From NCBI GenBank assembly GCA_964591085.1, contig CAZPXH010000009.1, positions 32,864 through 96,863 of the forward strand: a DNA stretch of 64,000 bases, read 5' to 3'. This DNA comes from CAZPXH01 sp964591085. Lineage in GTDB: Bacteria; Spirochaetota; Spirochaetia; DSM-27196; CAZPXH01. The notes under the pieces are model-generated. The model was not told where the DNA came from. It did no database searches and saw nothing but the letters and a program-made list of their open reading frames with translations. The position numbers were made by a program, and so were the translations under genes. Position 1 is the stretch's first letter. The number at the start of each line of letters is the position of its first letter. Shown piece after piece: positions 57,224 to 64,000 of the stretch.

Positions 57224-58045
57224 ATGCGCTATGGCCTGGCTCTTGCTTTAGCCGTGATCCTTTCCGCCTGTAGCACACAAGCGCTCCGCTCCCCGGATAG
57301 CCCATTCCCCGCGCTTCGGGCAGACGCTCCCGGCATCTTTATTGTGGCGCACGGATCGGGTGCCTCGCCGGACGGCTGGCCCCTGGAACTGGAACAGGCC
57401 CTGCTCCTGCTTCCGATTGAAGACTGGCAGGTTGTCCGAGTGGACTGGGAAGAGACCGCCGAACGCCGCCTGTCTGCACCACGCAACGGAAGCGCCATAG
57501 GTCGGGCCATTGGGAGAGAAATCGCCGCCGGTCCGCCTCGAGTGCTGCACCTCGTGGGCCACAGCTCCGGAGCTTTTGTAGTGCAGGGCATCATTGATGG
57601 CGTTCGGGCCTCGGGGGATGACCGAACCGTGATCCAGGCAAGCTTTCTGGACCCCTTTCTTGCGCGCTCCGTCCTGCAGTTACGCTGGGGCCAGCGACGT
57701 TTGGGCCTTGGCGCAGACTTTGCGGAGAGCTACTACACCGCCACGGATCGCGTCCCGTTCACCAATTCCGCGCTGCAGCACGCGTGGAACCTGGAGCTGG
57801 ACGCAAGCGTACCGCGGATTCCGGATCCTCCCGCAGATTGGGAGCACGGGTGGCCCCTCACCTGGTACCGGGAAGCCGTCTGTGGCTGCTCGGTGACCGT
57901 CCCTATCCCGGGCGTTCCTCTGCTGTATCCAGCCGGTCCGGGAGATGCACTTTTGCAGGCGTCGGGTACTCTGCAACGACTTGGGCACCAATTCCCGGCA
58001 GGGGAGACTGTAGCGGTGCCGGGGGGCTCACCGGCCTCGCCGTGA
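57224..58045 (+). CDS. alpha/beta-hydrolase lipoprotein
   Basis: 273 residues from ATG 57224. Lipoprotein signal YGLALALAVILSAC (lipobox LSAC). The nucleophile elbow HLVGHSSGAFVVQ (GxSxG) and an acidic residue pattern downstream point to a lipase/esterase-type hydrolase; SFLDPFLARS may carry the Asp. Placed in the periplasm or on the outer face. An earlier in-frame ATG at 57182 lacks promoter support. Leaderless start predicted (see the promoter). Confidence 0.78.
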   Translation: MRYGLALALAVILSACSTQALRSPDSPFPALRADAPGIFIVAHGSGASPDGWPLELEQALLLLPIEDWQVVRVDWEETAERRLSAPRNGSAIGRAIGREIAAGPPRVLHLVGHSSGAFVVQGIIDGVRASGDDRTVIQASFLDPFLARSVLQLRWGQRRLGLGADFAESYYTATDRVPFTNSALQHAWNLELDASVPRIPDPPADWEHGWPLTWYREAVCGCSVTVPIPGVPLLYPAGPGDALLQASGTLQRLGHQFPAGETVAVPGGSPASP

Positions 58046-58102
58046 GACTGTTTGGTCTCTGATTCACTCCGAGCACGTGGACTCCCGGCGGCGATACCCC
58101 GC

Positions 58103-59386
58103 TTACCCGAGTTCCGGTACCCGAATCCGGAAGCTCCCTACCAGGAGAACCATGGCGAGGGCTGCGGTGAGCCCCGCTGCGGTCCCGTAACTCCCAGTGG
58201 CGTCCAGGCTCAGGGAAAGCAGGCCCGGTCCCAGTGAGGTTCCAAAGACCGCCAGAGCCGCGGCAAAGCCGGAGATTGCGCCGAGGTGAGCTCGGCCGAA
58301 GTAGCGCGGCCAAGTCACCACCGACAGCACGGCAACGCAGCCTTCCACCAGTCCCTGGCCGCCCACAAGCAGCACAAGCGCCAGGTTGTGCTCCAGCAGG
58401 ATAATGCCGACAGAAATCAGGATGATCCCCGCGCAGAGCGCCATGGCAATGTACTTGAGGCTGATCCGGTCACTCGCCCAGTTGCCCAGGGCCTGTATCA
58501 CTACCGCAACAACGGATACTGGCAGAAAGATCCGCACCGCGGAAACTCGGCTCCTTCCCGCCTGCGCAAACACGTCCACCACATGAAACGTGTAGCCGGT
58601 TACCAGGAGTCCGGCCAGGAGGAGAGAAAGCGCTACTCCCCAGAAAGCCCAGGTCCGCCGAGCCTCGGCCAGGGTGAATCCCCGTTGATCCGCTCCTGAT
58701 TCCGGCGACTGCGCGGCATCCCCTGGTTGATCCCCGTCGGGGAGCTGACCCATGACTTCCGGTTTCCACCGGTAGACCAGGGCCGCAAAACCGCCAAAGA
58801 CGGCCAGCACCAGTGCGGAGAGTCGCCATGCCTGCTGCCACCCACCGACGGACCGAATCAGCAGGGTAAAGGCACCTGGCGTGAGAGAGAACGCAAAGGC
58901 AACGGAGATACCCATAACCGCGTTCGCGCGGCCGCGGCGGCGCTGGTACCACTCCATGACCATGTTGCGGCTGGCGAGTGTGAGCATTCCCTGGCCACTG
59001 AAACGAAGCAGGAAGAACAGGAACGTGATTATGACGCCGGCAGCCACGGGCCTTGTCAGCCCCGACGAAACAGCACCGAGCGCGGACAGAACACCCGGAG
59101 ACGCTGCCAGCATGAGCAGCACACTGGAAAGCAGCAGCGCAGACGCAGTTGCAGTGACCCTGGCCCCGAAGCGGTCGTAGAGGCGCCCTGCTACCGACAG
59201 AAGCGCGGCGCTGCCGAGGGTGCCCACGAGGTACGCGAGGCTCAGCGCGCTCCGACCGATACCAAGGTCCGCAATCAGGAAGTCGGTGAACGCGGAGACG
59301 CCGGCCGTCTGCCCCGGAGCGCTGACAATGACGCCGATTGTACCCGCGCCCAGCATGAGGGGACCGAGGAAGTGCTTCTGTCTCAT
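58103..59386 (-). CDS. MFS transporter
   Basis: 427 residues, about 12 hydrophobic helices and the MFS loop RLYDRFGARV after helix 2. ISVAFAFSLTPGAFTLLIRSVGGW and SLLLAGLLVTGYTFH are membrane segments. Related to MFS permeases with oxalate/formate or monocarboxylate-type substrates; specificity not readable. The downstream lipoprotein-like gene (59438-60091) is upstream of it on this strand. No strong ribosome site. Confidence 0.85.
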   Translation of the reverse strand: MRQKHFLGPLMLGAGTIGVIVSAPGQTAGVSAFTDFLIADLGIGRSALSLAYLVGTLGSAALLSVAGRLYDRFGARVTATASALLLSSVLLMLAASPGVLSALGAVSSGLTRPVAAGVIITFLFFLLRFSGQGMLTLASRNMVMEWYQRRRGRANAVMGISVAFAFSLTPGAFTLLIRSVGGWQQAWRLSALVLAVFGGFAALVYRWKPEVMGQLPDGDQPGDAAQSPESGADQRGFTLAEARRTWAFWGVALSLLLAGLLVTGYTFHVVDVFAQAGRSRVSAVRIFLPVSVVAVVIQALGNWASDRISLKYIAMALCAGIILISVGIILLEHNLALVLLVGGQGLVEGCVAVLSVVTWPRYFGRAHLGAISGFAAALAVFGTSLGPGLLSLSLDATGSYGTAAGLTAALAMVLLVGSFRIRVPELG

Positions 59387-59437
59387 GACAGTCTGCCGAA
59401 CCCGCTACCTGAGGAATTTCGCCTGAACGGATGCCGG

Positions 59438-60091
59438 CTAGAACAGAATCTGGATTCGCACCGGTTCGGTAGCAGTCAGCCACACGGTGAGTGGAAGCTC
59501 AATGTAGGTCACGTTTCCGATCAGCGTTGTGGTGTCCAGCTCGGTGTTCCCGTCCACGCTGACCTCTGAAATAGGCCTGCCTCCGGTGAGCAGAAGTCTA
59601 TACTTCGCGCCGCCGAGGAACGCGGCGGTGAGTTGGTCTTCCGGTGGTTCCTCGCTCGGCGGCAGGTAGAGTTCAATCCCGTCGGCGCTCCGGCCCGGCA
59701 GGAAGTAGCGGCCGTCGATTTCCGCCCCATCCAGTGCGCGCGGCGGATAACTCGCGCTCCACTCAACACCGATCTCGGTGGGGGAGTTGATTGCACGCGT
59801 TGTTACCGTGATTCCCGGGACATCAAAGTCCACCGGTGAGTCTTCACCGGCAAAGTCCGGAACGTCAGAGAAGTCGGGCTCTTCCCCGCCCGCAGCGGCA
59901 ACAGCCTCAAAGGTTCCTTTGGAAATGGTGAGGCGAATAGTTGTGTCCATGCTTTGGCCGCCGAGCTCAATGGTCTGAACCACATCCAGGCAGGAGCTCA
60001 GGACCAGAGCGGTTATCCCGGCAAGCAAGAGGCGGCCCCGCGGGCCACGAAGGGAAATGGTGTGCACGACCTCGAGTATGGCCGGAGTCAA
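59438..60091 (-). CDS. lipoprotein of unknown function
   Basis: 217 residues from TTG 60091 or 209 from GTG 60067. Lipobox ALVLSSCLD. The mature part is beta-rich and acidic (EEPDFSDVPDFAGEDSPVDF). It may be one of two secreted or lipid-anchored proteins here with the PPC-repeat protein next upstream, 46 bases away. Start choice uncertain. An inverted repeat GGCTAGCG/CGCTAGCC (60100-60107, 60131-60138) lies between the two genes without a T-run, so it is not a classical terminator. Confidence 0.65.
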   Translation of the reverse strand: MTPAILEVVHTISLRGPRGRLLLAGITALVLSSCLDVVQTIELGGQSMDTTIRLTISKGTFEAVAAAGGEEPDFSDVPDFAGEDSPVDFDVPGITVTTRAINSPTEIGVEWSASYPPRALDGAEIDGRYFLPGRSADGIELYLPPSEEPPEDQLTAAFLGGAKYRLLLTGGRPISEVSVDGNTELDTTTLIGNVTYIELPLTVWLTATEPVRIQILF

Positions 60092-60137
60092 CGGTTAGCG
60101 GCTAGCGTCCGTTGGCTTGCGTTCACTGGCCGCTAGC

Positions 60138-61199
60138 CTATTGGGTCCTTTCGAAAACACCCACCTCCACCGGCCCATTGTCGTTGCTCCCAAAGTCCCG
60201 TACTTCAAAGGTGTAGACACCGGGATTCAGCTGGGTGGAAATCAGCGAGTTCAATCCCGAGCCCCCATCATCATTCCGCTCCAACTGGTTGCCGGCGGCG
60301 TCATGGATGACAAGAATCGGGTCCACATCGTTTGTTTGCGCTGTGGCACTCACCTCCAGGTACACAAACGTAGAGGTCTGAAACTCCAGGACAGCTGACC
60401 CGCCCACCGGGACCTGTACTACCCGGGACTCATTGAGCCCGATGGAGGGTGCCCCCGATGAGCCACGAACAACCTGCACGGAAACAATGATCTCTCCGGC
60501 GTCGTTGTTGCCAAAGTCCCGTGCCTCAATCAGGTATCTGCCCGGGGGGAACTCCTGGCTCAGGCGGGAGTTGAAGCCGTCTCCGCCGTCATCGTTGCTC
60601 GCAAAGACGTTTCCGGTCGGATCGTAAATGGTGAGATAGGTGTCAATGCCTCCCTGGGTCCCCCGTTCCAGATCAATCTGGAGAAAGGTGCTCCGCGGTA
60701 GATCGAGCGTCAGCTCGGCGGTTCCGCCTTCGGAAATGAACACTGACTGACTCTGACCAGGAGCGATGCTCCCCCGGCTGACGCCGCCTCTGTTGCCGCT
60801 GTTGCTCCCACTGCGAACGCTGAGGCGGTAGCTCCCCGCCGAGTTGTTTCCCAGATCTCGGGCTTCCAGGGAGTAGCGGCCGGCGTCCAGGAATCGCGTG
60901 ATTCGTGAGTTCAGCCCTTCGCCACCGTCATCATCGGTCTCAATTGTGGTGCCCCGCTCATCGCGGAGCGTGAGGTATGCGTCAATCCCAAAGTCACCAA
61001 CGCGTTCCAGGTCAATGGTCACCTCGCCGGCCGGGTAGACCATCAGGATGAACTGGTGCTGCTCGCCGTCCTGCAGGTACTCGTCGCGGACCTCCTCCAG
61101 CACGATGGACCCCATCGCAACCGATTGCCCGAACGCCACGCCCGCGAGCAGTAGCATGCCTACGATGAGCAGGCTTGATTTCAGGATCTGTGAGTTCAT
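60138..61199 (-). CDS. exported protein with three PPC-like beta domains
   Basis: 353 residues from ATG 61199 behind GGAGGT. Signal peptide about 1-28 (LLIVGMLLLAGVAFGQ). Three repeats each end with NDDGGxGxNSx(I/L)...PGxYxxExRDxGxN (for example NDDGGDGFNSRLSQEFPPGR, NDDGGSGLNSLISTQLNPG), the pre-peptidase C-terminal (PPC) fold. Such modules are on secreted proteases and matrix proteins, but no catalytic domain is here, so this is a secreted binding or structural protein. Divergent from the GGDEF-EAL gene. Confidence 0.82.
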   Translation of the reverse strand: MNSQILKSSLLIVGMLLLAGVAFGQSVAMGSIVLEEVRDEYLQDGEQHQFILMVYPAGEVTIDLERVGDFGIDAYLTLRDERGTTIETDDDGGEGLNSRITRFLDAGRYSLEARDLGNNSAGSYRLSVRSGSNSGNRGGVSRGSIAPGQSQSVFISEGGTAELTLDLPRSTFLQIDLERGTQGGIDTYLTIYDPTGNVFASNDDGGDGFNSRLSQEFPPGRYLIEARDFGNNDAGEIIVSVQVVRGSSGAPSIGLNESRVVQVPVGGSAVLEFQTSTFVYLEVSATAQTNDVDPILVIHDAAGNQLERNDDGGSGLNSLISTQLNPGVYTFEVRDFGSNDNGPVEVGVFERTQ

Positions 61200-61334
61200 T
61201 TGCAGCACCTCCAATCCTTCACCCTAATCCCCCTAGCCAACAGGTGCAACGCTTGCTCCTGCAGAATCTCTCCAATCGGGCCGTTGCACTGTTGTACCTC
61301 AATCGCCTTCCATTTATGCTGCGCGCTGCCGCCG

Positions 61335-63086
61335 ATGTCCGGGTTCCTCAAGAAAGACCGCCGTTTTCTGCTGACCTCATTCTCCGCTGCCGTTGCCGCG
61401 GTTATCGTTGTGATCTCCCTCGGCCGCCTTCTTACCCCACTGCTCCCGGAACCCTTTCAGATTGTGGACGCGCTCAGCGAGCTGGCCGTGGTCGGGTTCG
61501 CCCTTCTCTGGCTCCTCCTGATGCGGGACGTTGAGTCCACCCGGGATCGGATTGTCCTGTTCAGCGGCATCATCCTGGTTGGTATTGCTGCGGGAGCCGA
61601 TGTCCTGGACGAGTTTGGGATCGGCGAGATGACCACCCCGGTGGAGAACCTGGGTTTTGTCGGCGGCATGGTTCTGGTGCTCATTGGACTGCAGGACTGG
61701 ATCCGGGTGAACCGGCAGGCACACGAGGACGAGCGCGCCCGCAACGCTTTTCTTGCCTACCGAGACGCGCTTACGGGCCTGCGGAATCGGCGATCTCTGG
61801 GCGAGGCGCTGGAGATTCTGGCGGCGCAGGCAGAACGGCATCCGGAGAGTGGAACCATTGCCTTGCTTTACCTTGATCTGGACCGCTTCAAGAGCATCAA
61901 CGATACGCTCGGGCACACCTTTGGCGACCGGGTGCTGGTACAGATTGCGTCCAGGCTGGAACGCGCGGTCCGCAGCTCGGACATCTGCTTTCGCCTCGGC
62001 GGGGACGAGTTTGTGGTGCTCGCGCCCAATCTCCATGCAGCGCACGACGCACACCGAATTGCGGACAAGATCGCCGACACGGTTGACCAGACCATTTCCC
62101 TCGGAAGCCGGACGGTGCGGGCTTCCACGTCCATCGGGATTGCCCTGCTACCGCGCGATGGCACGGACCAGGAAGAGCTCCTGCGCAAGGCTGACCTTGC
62201 GATGTATGCCGCAAAGCGTGCGGGCGATCGGGTTCGCTTCTTTGAGGCTGAGCTCTCCGAAATTGCTGTCAGACGAGCCGAGCTGGAGGCAGACCTCCGC
62301 CGGGCGATATCCGCTGGCGAGATCACCCTGGCGTACCAGCCGATTGTGGACCGGGGCGCCCGTCCGGTGGGCTATGAGGCCCTGGCTCGCTGGCAGCATC
62401 CTGAGCGCCCGGAGATCCCACCGGAGGCCTTCATCCCAATTGCAGAGGAGTCCGGCCTAATCGGAGAACTGGGCCTCCACGTACTGCACCGTGCCTGTTC
62501 GGACCTGGAAAACCGCCTGCATCCGGTTGACCGAAACCTGGGGATTTCGGTGAACGTCTCCGCCCTGCAGCTGCGCAGTGACACCTTTGCAAGCGATGTT
62601 CTCCGGACCCTCCGCGCAACGCAGGTGGAACCACGCTTCCTGACGCTGGAGATCACCGAATCCGGACTCATGGAGAACCTGGGCCTGGCTCGGCAGCACC
62701 TGGAAGCGTTGCAGGCCGGGGGGATCAGCATTGCCATTGATGACTTCGGCGCCGGGCAATCCTCGCTGGCGCAGCTCCGTCTGCTTCCGGCAAGCATCGT
62801 GAAGTTTGATCGGAGCCTGGTAGCGGATGACAGCCTCTCCGGCCAGAAAAGCGGTGGACACGGATTCCTTCCCGGGCTGGTGACGCTCATCACCAGACTC
62901 GGCCGGACAGCAGTGGTTGAAGGTGTGGAAACCGAGGAGCAGCTCGCCGATTTTCCCGCCGCCTCCGACGTTCGCTTTCAGGGCTTTCTGTTCGGGCTTC
63001 CGCAGGAAATCACCGAGGTAGAGCGTCAGCTTCAGCAGATCCAGGACGGGGATCCACTCCCGCTTCTCAAGCCCAGCTTTGGCTGA
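61335..63086 (+). CDS. GGDEF-EAL cyclic-di-GMP enzyme with an N-terminal membrane domain
   Basis: 583 residues from ATG 61335. Four hydrophobic segments in the first 130 residues (SAAVAAVIVVISLG; ALSELAVVGFALLWLLLM; ILVGIAAGADVLDEFG; GFVGGMVLVLIGLQDW). Diguanylate cyclase domain with an intact RLGGDEFVVL. EAL domain with YEALARWQHPE and ESGLMENLG, IDDFGAGQSSL and FDRSLV, the catalytic set for c-di-GMP hydrolysis. So it may make or break c-di-GMP. An earlier in-frame start (61200) lacks support. With PilZ and ComFB genes in the window it supplies the cyclic-di-GMP side. Confidence 0.9.
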   Translation: MSGFLKKDRRFLLTSFSAAVAAVIVVISLGRLLTPLLPEPFQIVDALSELAVVGFALLWLLLMRDVESTRDRIVLFSGIILVGIAAGADVLDEFGIGEMTTPVENLGFVGGMVLVLIGLQDWIRVNRQAHEDERARNAFLAYRDALTGLRNRRSLGEALEILAAQAERHPESGTIALLYLDLDRFKSINDTLGHTFGDRVLVQIASRLERAVRSSDICFRLGGDEFVVLAPNLHAAHDAHRIADKIADTVDQTISLGSRTVRASTSIGIALLPRDGTDQEELLRKADLAMYAAKRAGDRVRFFEAELSEIAVRRAELEADLRRAISAGEITLAYQPIVDRGARPVGYEALARWQHPERPEIPPEAFIPIAEESGLIGELGLHVLHRACSDLENRLHPVDRNLGISVNVSALQLRSDTFASDVLRTLRATQVEPRFLTLEITESGLMENLGLARQHLEALQAGGISIAIDDFGAGQSSLAQLRLLPASIVKFDRSLVADDSLSGQKSGGHGFLPGLVTLITRLGRTAVVEGVETEEQLADFPAASDVRFQGFLFGLPQEITEVERQLQQIQDGDPLPLLKPSFG

Positions 63087-63092
63087 AAGCAG

Positions 63093-63121
63093 TTGACGGC
63101 AAGAGTAATACCCGGTAATAC
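63093..63121 (+). promoter_or_regulatory. promoter and direct-repeat operator of the metalloregulator-znuA pair
   Basis: -35 TTGACG (63093-63098), 17-bp spacer, TAATAC (63116-63121) as a weak -10. Over it lie two copies of GTAATAC (63105-63111 and 63115-63121), exactly 10 bp apart, the spacing expected for two ribbon-helix-helix dimers on one face of DNA. The second copy is the -10, so binding would block transcription. Confidence 0.55.
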
Positions 63122-63130
63122 TTAGAGGCC

Positions 63131-63394
63131 ATGAAGCCCGCGGCGGAAGTCATCACCTTCAAGGTAGACCCGGAGCTCGCCCGAGAGCTGAACCAGGTAT
63201 CCAACCGTTCCGCGTTCATCCGGAACGCAATCCTGGCCGCTCTCGGCAACACCTGCCCCCTGTGTCAGGGGAGTGGGATCCTGTCGGTAAGCCAGCAGAA
63301 GCACTGGGATGAGATAGCCGAGCACCACCATATGGCCGAGTGTTCGGACTGCCATGAGACCGTGCTTGTCTGCGATCACGAGGTGAGCGCCTGA
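63131..63394 (+). CDS. ribbon-helix-helix protein with a Cys/His metal-binding tail
   Basis: 87 residues. Residues 7-38 (VITFKVDPELARELNQVSN then RSAFIRNAILAAL) match the CopG/Arc ribbon-helix-helix. The tail carries a dense set of metal ligands: Cys42-x2-Cys45 (CPLCQGSG), His58, His65-His66-His67, Cys71, Cys74-His75, Cys81 and His83. NikR is the known nickel-sensing RHH protein but its C-terminal ACT domain is absent, so this is a different design. It lies 59 bases upstream of the zinc-binding gene and has a tandem-repeat operator, making it a strong candidate Zn/Ni-responsive regulator. Confidence 0.72.
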   Translation: MKPAAEVITFKVDPELARELNQVSNRSAFIRNAILAALGNTCPLCQGSGILSVSQQKHWDEIAEHHHMAECSDCHETVLVCDHEVSA

Positions 63395-63453
63395 TTCAGG
63401 CGCAGTCGCGGCACAAACAACAGCAGGCGCGCAGGCGCCAAAGGAGAGACGAT

Positions 63454-64000
63454 ATGCGATTGAGCAGATCCCTGCTGCTCGTTTTGATGGCGGTGCTCTG
63501 CGCCGGGTTGGTCTTTGCCGGCGGAGCCGCCGAAGACCCAGCCCCCATGGACGAGGTCCACGATGAGGAGCACAGCCGCGATGACGACCACGGCGGTGAG
63601 CTGGTGCTTCCCGCAATCGGTGCGGTTGACCTTGCCGGCAGGAGCCTGCGGGTGGTTGCCACCACCAGCATCATGGGCGATGTGCTTGCACAGGTCCTTG
63701 GAGACCGGGCAGAGCTGACGGTGCTAATCCCCAACGGTCAGAACCCCCACAGCTACGCTGCAACCCCGCAGGCACTGCGAACCGTTGCAGAGGCCGACCT
63801 GGTTTTTGTGAACGGCTTCAACCTGGAAGAGAACCTCCTCTCCGATATTGAAGGCGCAACGGGTGCTCCAATCATCCCGATCTCCGCCGGCATTGAGCCA
63901 CGAGAGTTCGGCGACCACGACCACGATCACGACCATGAGGGCGAGGACCACGACCACGATCACGACCATGAGGGCGAGGACCACGACCACGATCACGACC
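63454..64000 (+). CDS. zinc-binding periplasmic protein ZnuA/AdcA-like, 3' end missing
   Basis: 182 residues visible; the window ends within the gene. AAGGAG before ATG 63454. Signal sequence about 1-25 (LLLVLMAVLCAGLVFA). Cluster A-1 metal-binding features: VVATTSIMGDVLAQ, NPHSYAATPQAL with the metal His, and ADLVFVNGFNLEEN. A His/Asp-rich loop (repeat at 63913 on) is typical of ZnuA/AdcA zinc proteins, whose loop takes up zinc. An extra His/Asp/Glu-rich segment (EVHDEEHSRDDDH) follows the signal. Zinc is the likely metal. Confidence 0.9.
   Translation, partial: MRLSRSLLLVLMAVLCAGLVFAGGAAEDPAPMDEVHDEEHSRDDDHGGELVLPAIGAVDLAGRSLRVVATTSIMGDVLAQVLGDRAELTVLIPNGQNPHSYAATPQALRTVAEADLVFVNGFNLEENLLSDIEGATGAPIIPISAGIEPREFGDHDHDHDHEGEDHDHDHDHEGEDHDHDHD
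63913..64000 (+). repeat. 33-bp perfect tandem repeat in the His-rich loop
   Basis: Two identical full copies of a 33-bp unit (63913-63945, 63946-63978) and the first 22 bases of a third before the window ends. Each codes DHDHDHDHEGE. The identity at DNA level suggests recent duplication. Confidence 0.92.

Noticed and set aside
60100..60138. Inverted repeat as a terminator
   Set aside because: Loop of 23 nt and no T-run; kept only as a note.
63396..63440. Three copies of CAGGCGC before znuA as an operator
   Set aside because: Irregular spacing and common in GC-rich sequence; the GTAATAC pair is better placed.
1..64000. CRISPR arrays, insertion sequences, prophage, integron
   Set aside because: No regularly spaced repeats, transposase, integrase or phage genes found; the only tandem repeats are inside coding sequence.

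Overview
The window is a gene-dense, GC-rich bacterial chromosome segment (54 protein genes and one tRNA called; no gap over 300 bases without a gene). Several features suggest a free-living member of the Spirochaetales: a treponeme-like ribosomal protein S21, a class III ribonucleotide reductase, many tetratricopeptide proteins, large secreted beta-rich proteins, a methyl-accepting chemotaxis protein and cyclic-di-GMP machinery. This is inference from protein character, not from a marker gene. There is no CRISPR array, insertion sequence, phage or integron; the content is chromosomal core plus lineage-specific genes.

Layout: 1-5156, pyrimidine-nucleoside phosphorylase (cut by the window edge), recJ, an M23 peptidase, rpsU and a lipoprotein on the plus strand. 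5083-8101, a ParB-like protein, a phosphoesterase and a membrane TPR protein with an Mrr-like tail on the minus strand. 8100-10888, two TPR proteins. 10958-21449, a minus-strand unit of a 1,612-residue exported protein, a predicted outer-membrane protein, a FecR-domain protein and mutL. 21513-31293, a signalling-rich stretch: a voltage-sensor/HAMP membrane protein, DUF503, a ComFB-domain protein, an HD phosphohydrolase, a PilZ-type protein and a large STAND-like protein. 31337-34934, tRNA-Met and the nrdR-nrdD-nrdG operon with its promoter. 35029-37098, the biotin transporter bioY-bioM-bioN. 37193-46452, a DD-carboxypeptidase, a dihydroorotate dehydrogenase-like enzyme, a solute-binding protein with sufS and a sufU-like scaffold, gpmA, a CYTH protein, a DUF6765 protein, a HAD phosphatase and a lipid kinase. 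46478-54274, a metallo-hydrolase, a YyaL-like protein, cryptochrome DASH and a large exported metalloprotease-like protein. 54283-61199, an aldo/keto reductase, a chemoreceptor, a lipase-like lipoprotein, an MFS transporter and secreted proteins. 61335-64000, a GGDEF-EAL protein, then a ribbon-helix-helix protein with a Cys/His tail directly ahead of a zinc-binding protein gene (cut by the edge).

Two expression patterns recur. First, four genes (rpsU, mutL, a sufU-like gene and a DUF6765 gene) have no ATG, GTG or TTG where homology needs the start, but do have ATC or CTG at that place, each 7 to 8 nt after a purine-rich ribosome site. Second, about ten genes have a TAnnnT -10-like hexamer only 6 to 11 nt before the start codon and no ribosome site, as expected of leaderless mRNAs; gpmA is the clearest (TTGACA, 17 nt, TACAAC, 8 nt, ATG).

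The strongest candidates for something undescribed are the voltage-sensor/HAMP protein (22443-23582), the ribbon-helix-helix Cys/His regulator with a direct-repeat operator ahead of the zinc gene (63093-64000), the anaerobic reductase with a fused redoxin (32032-34386), and the PilZ protein whose two motif halves are split by a large insert (27068-28300).
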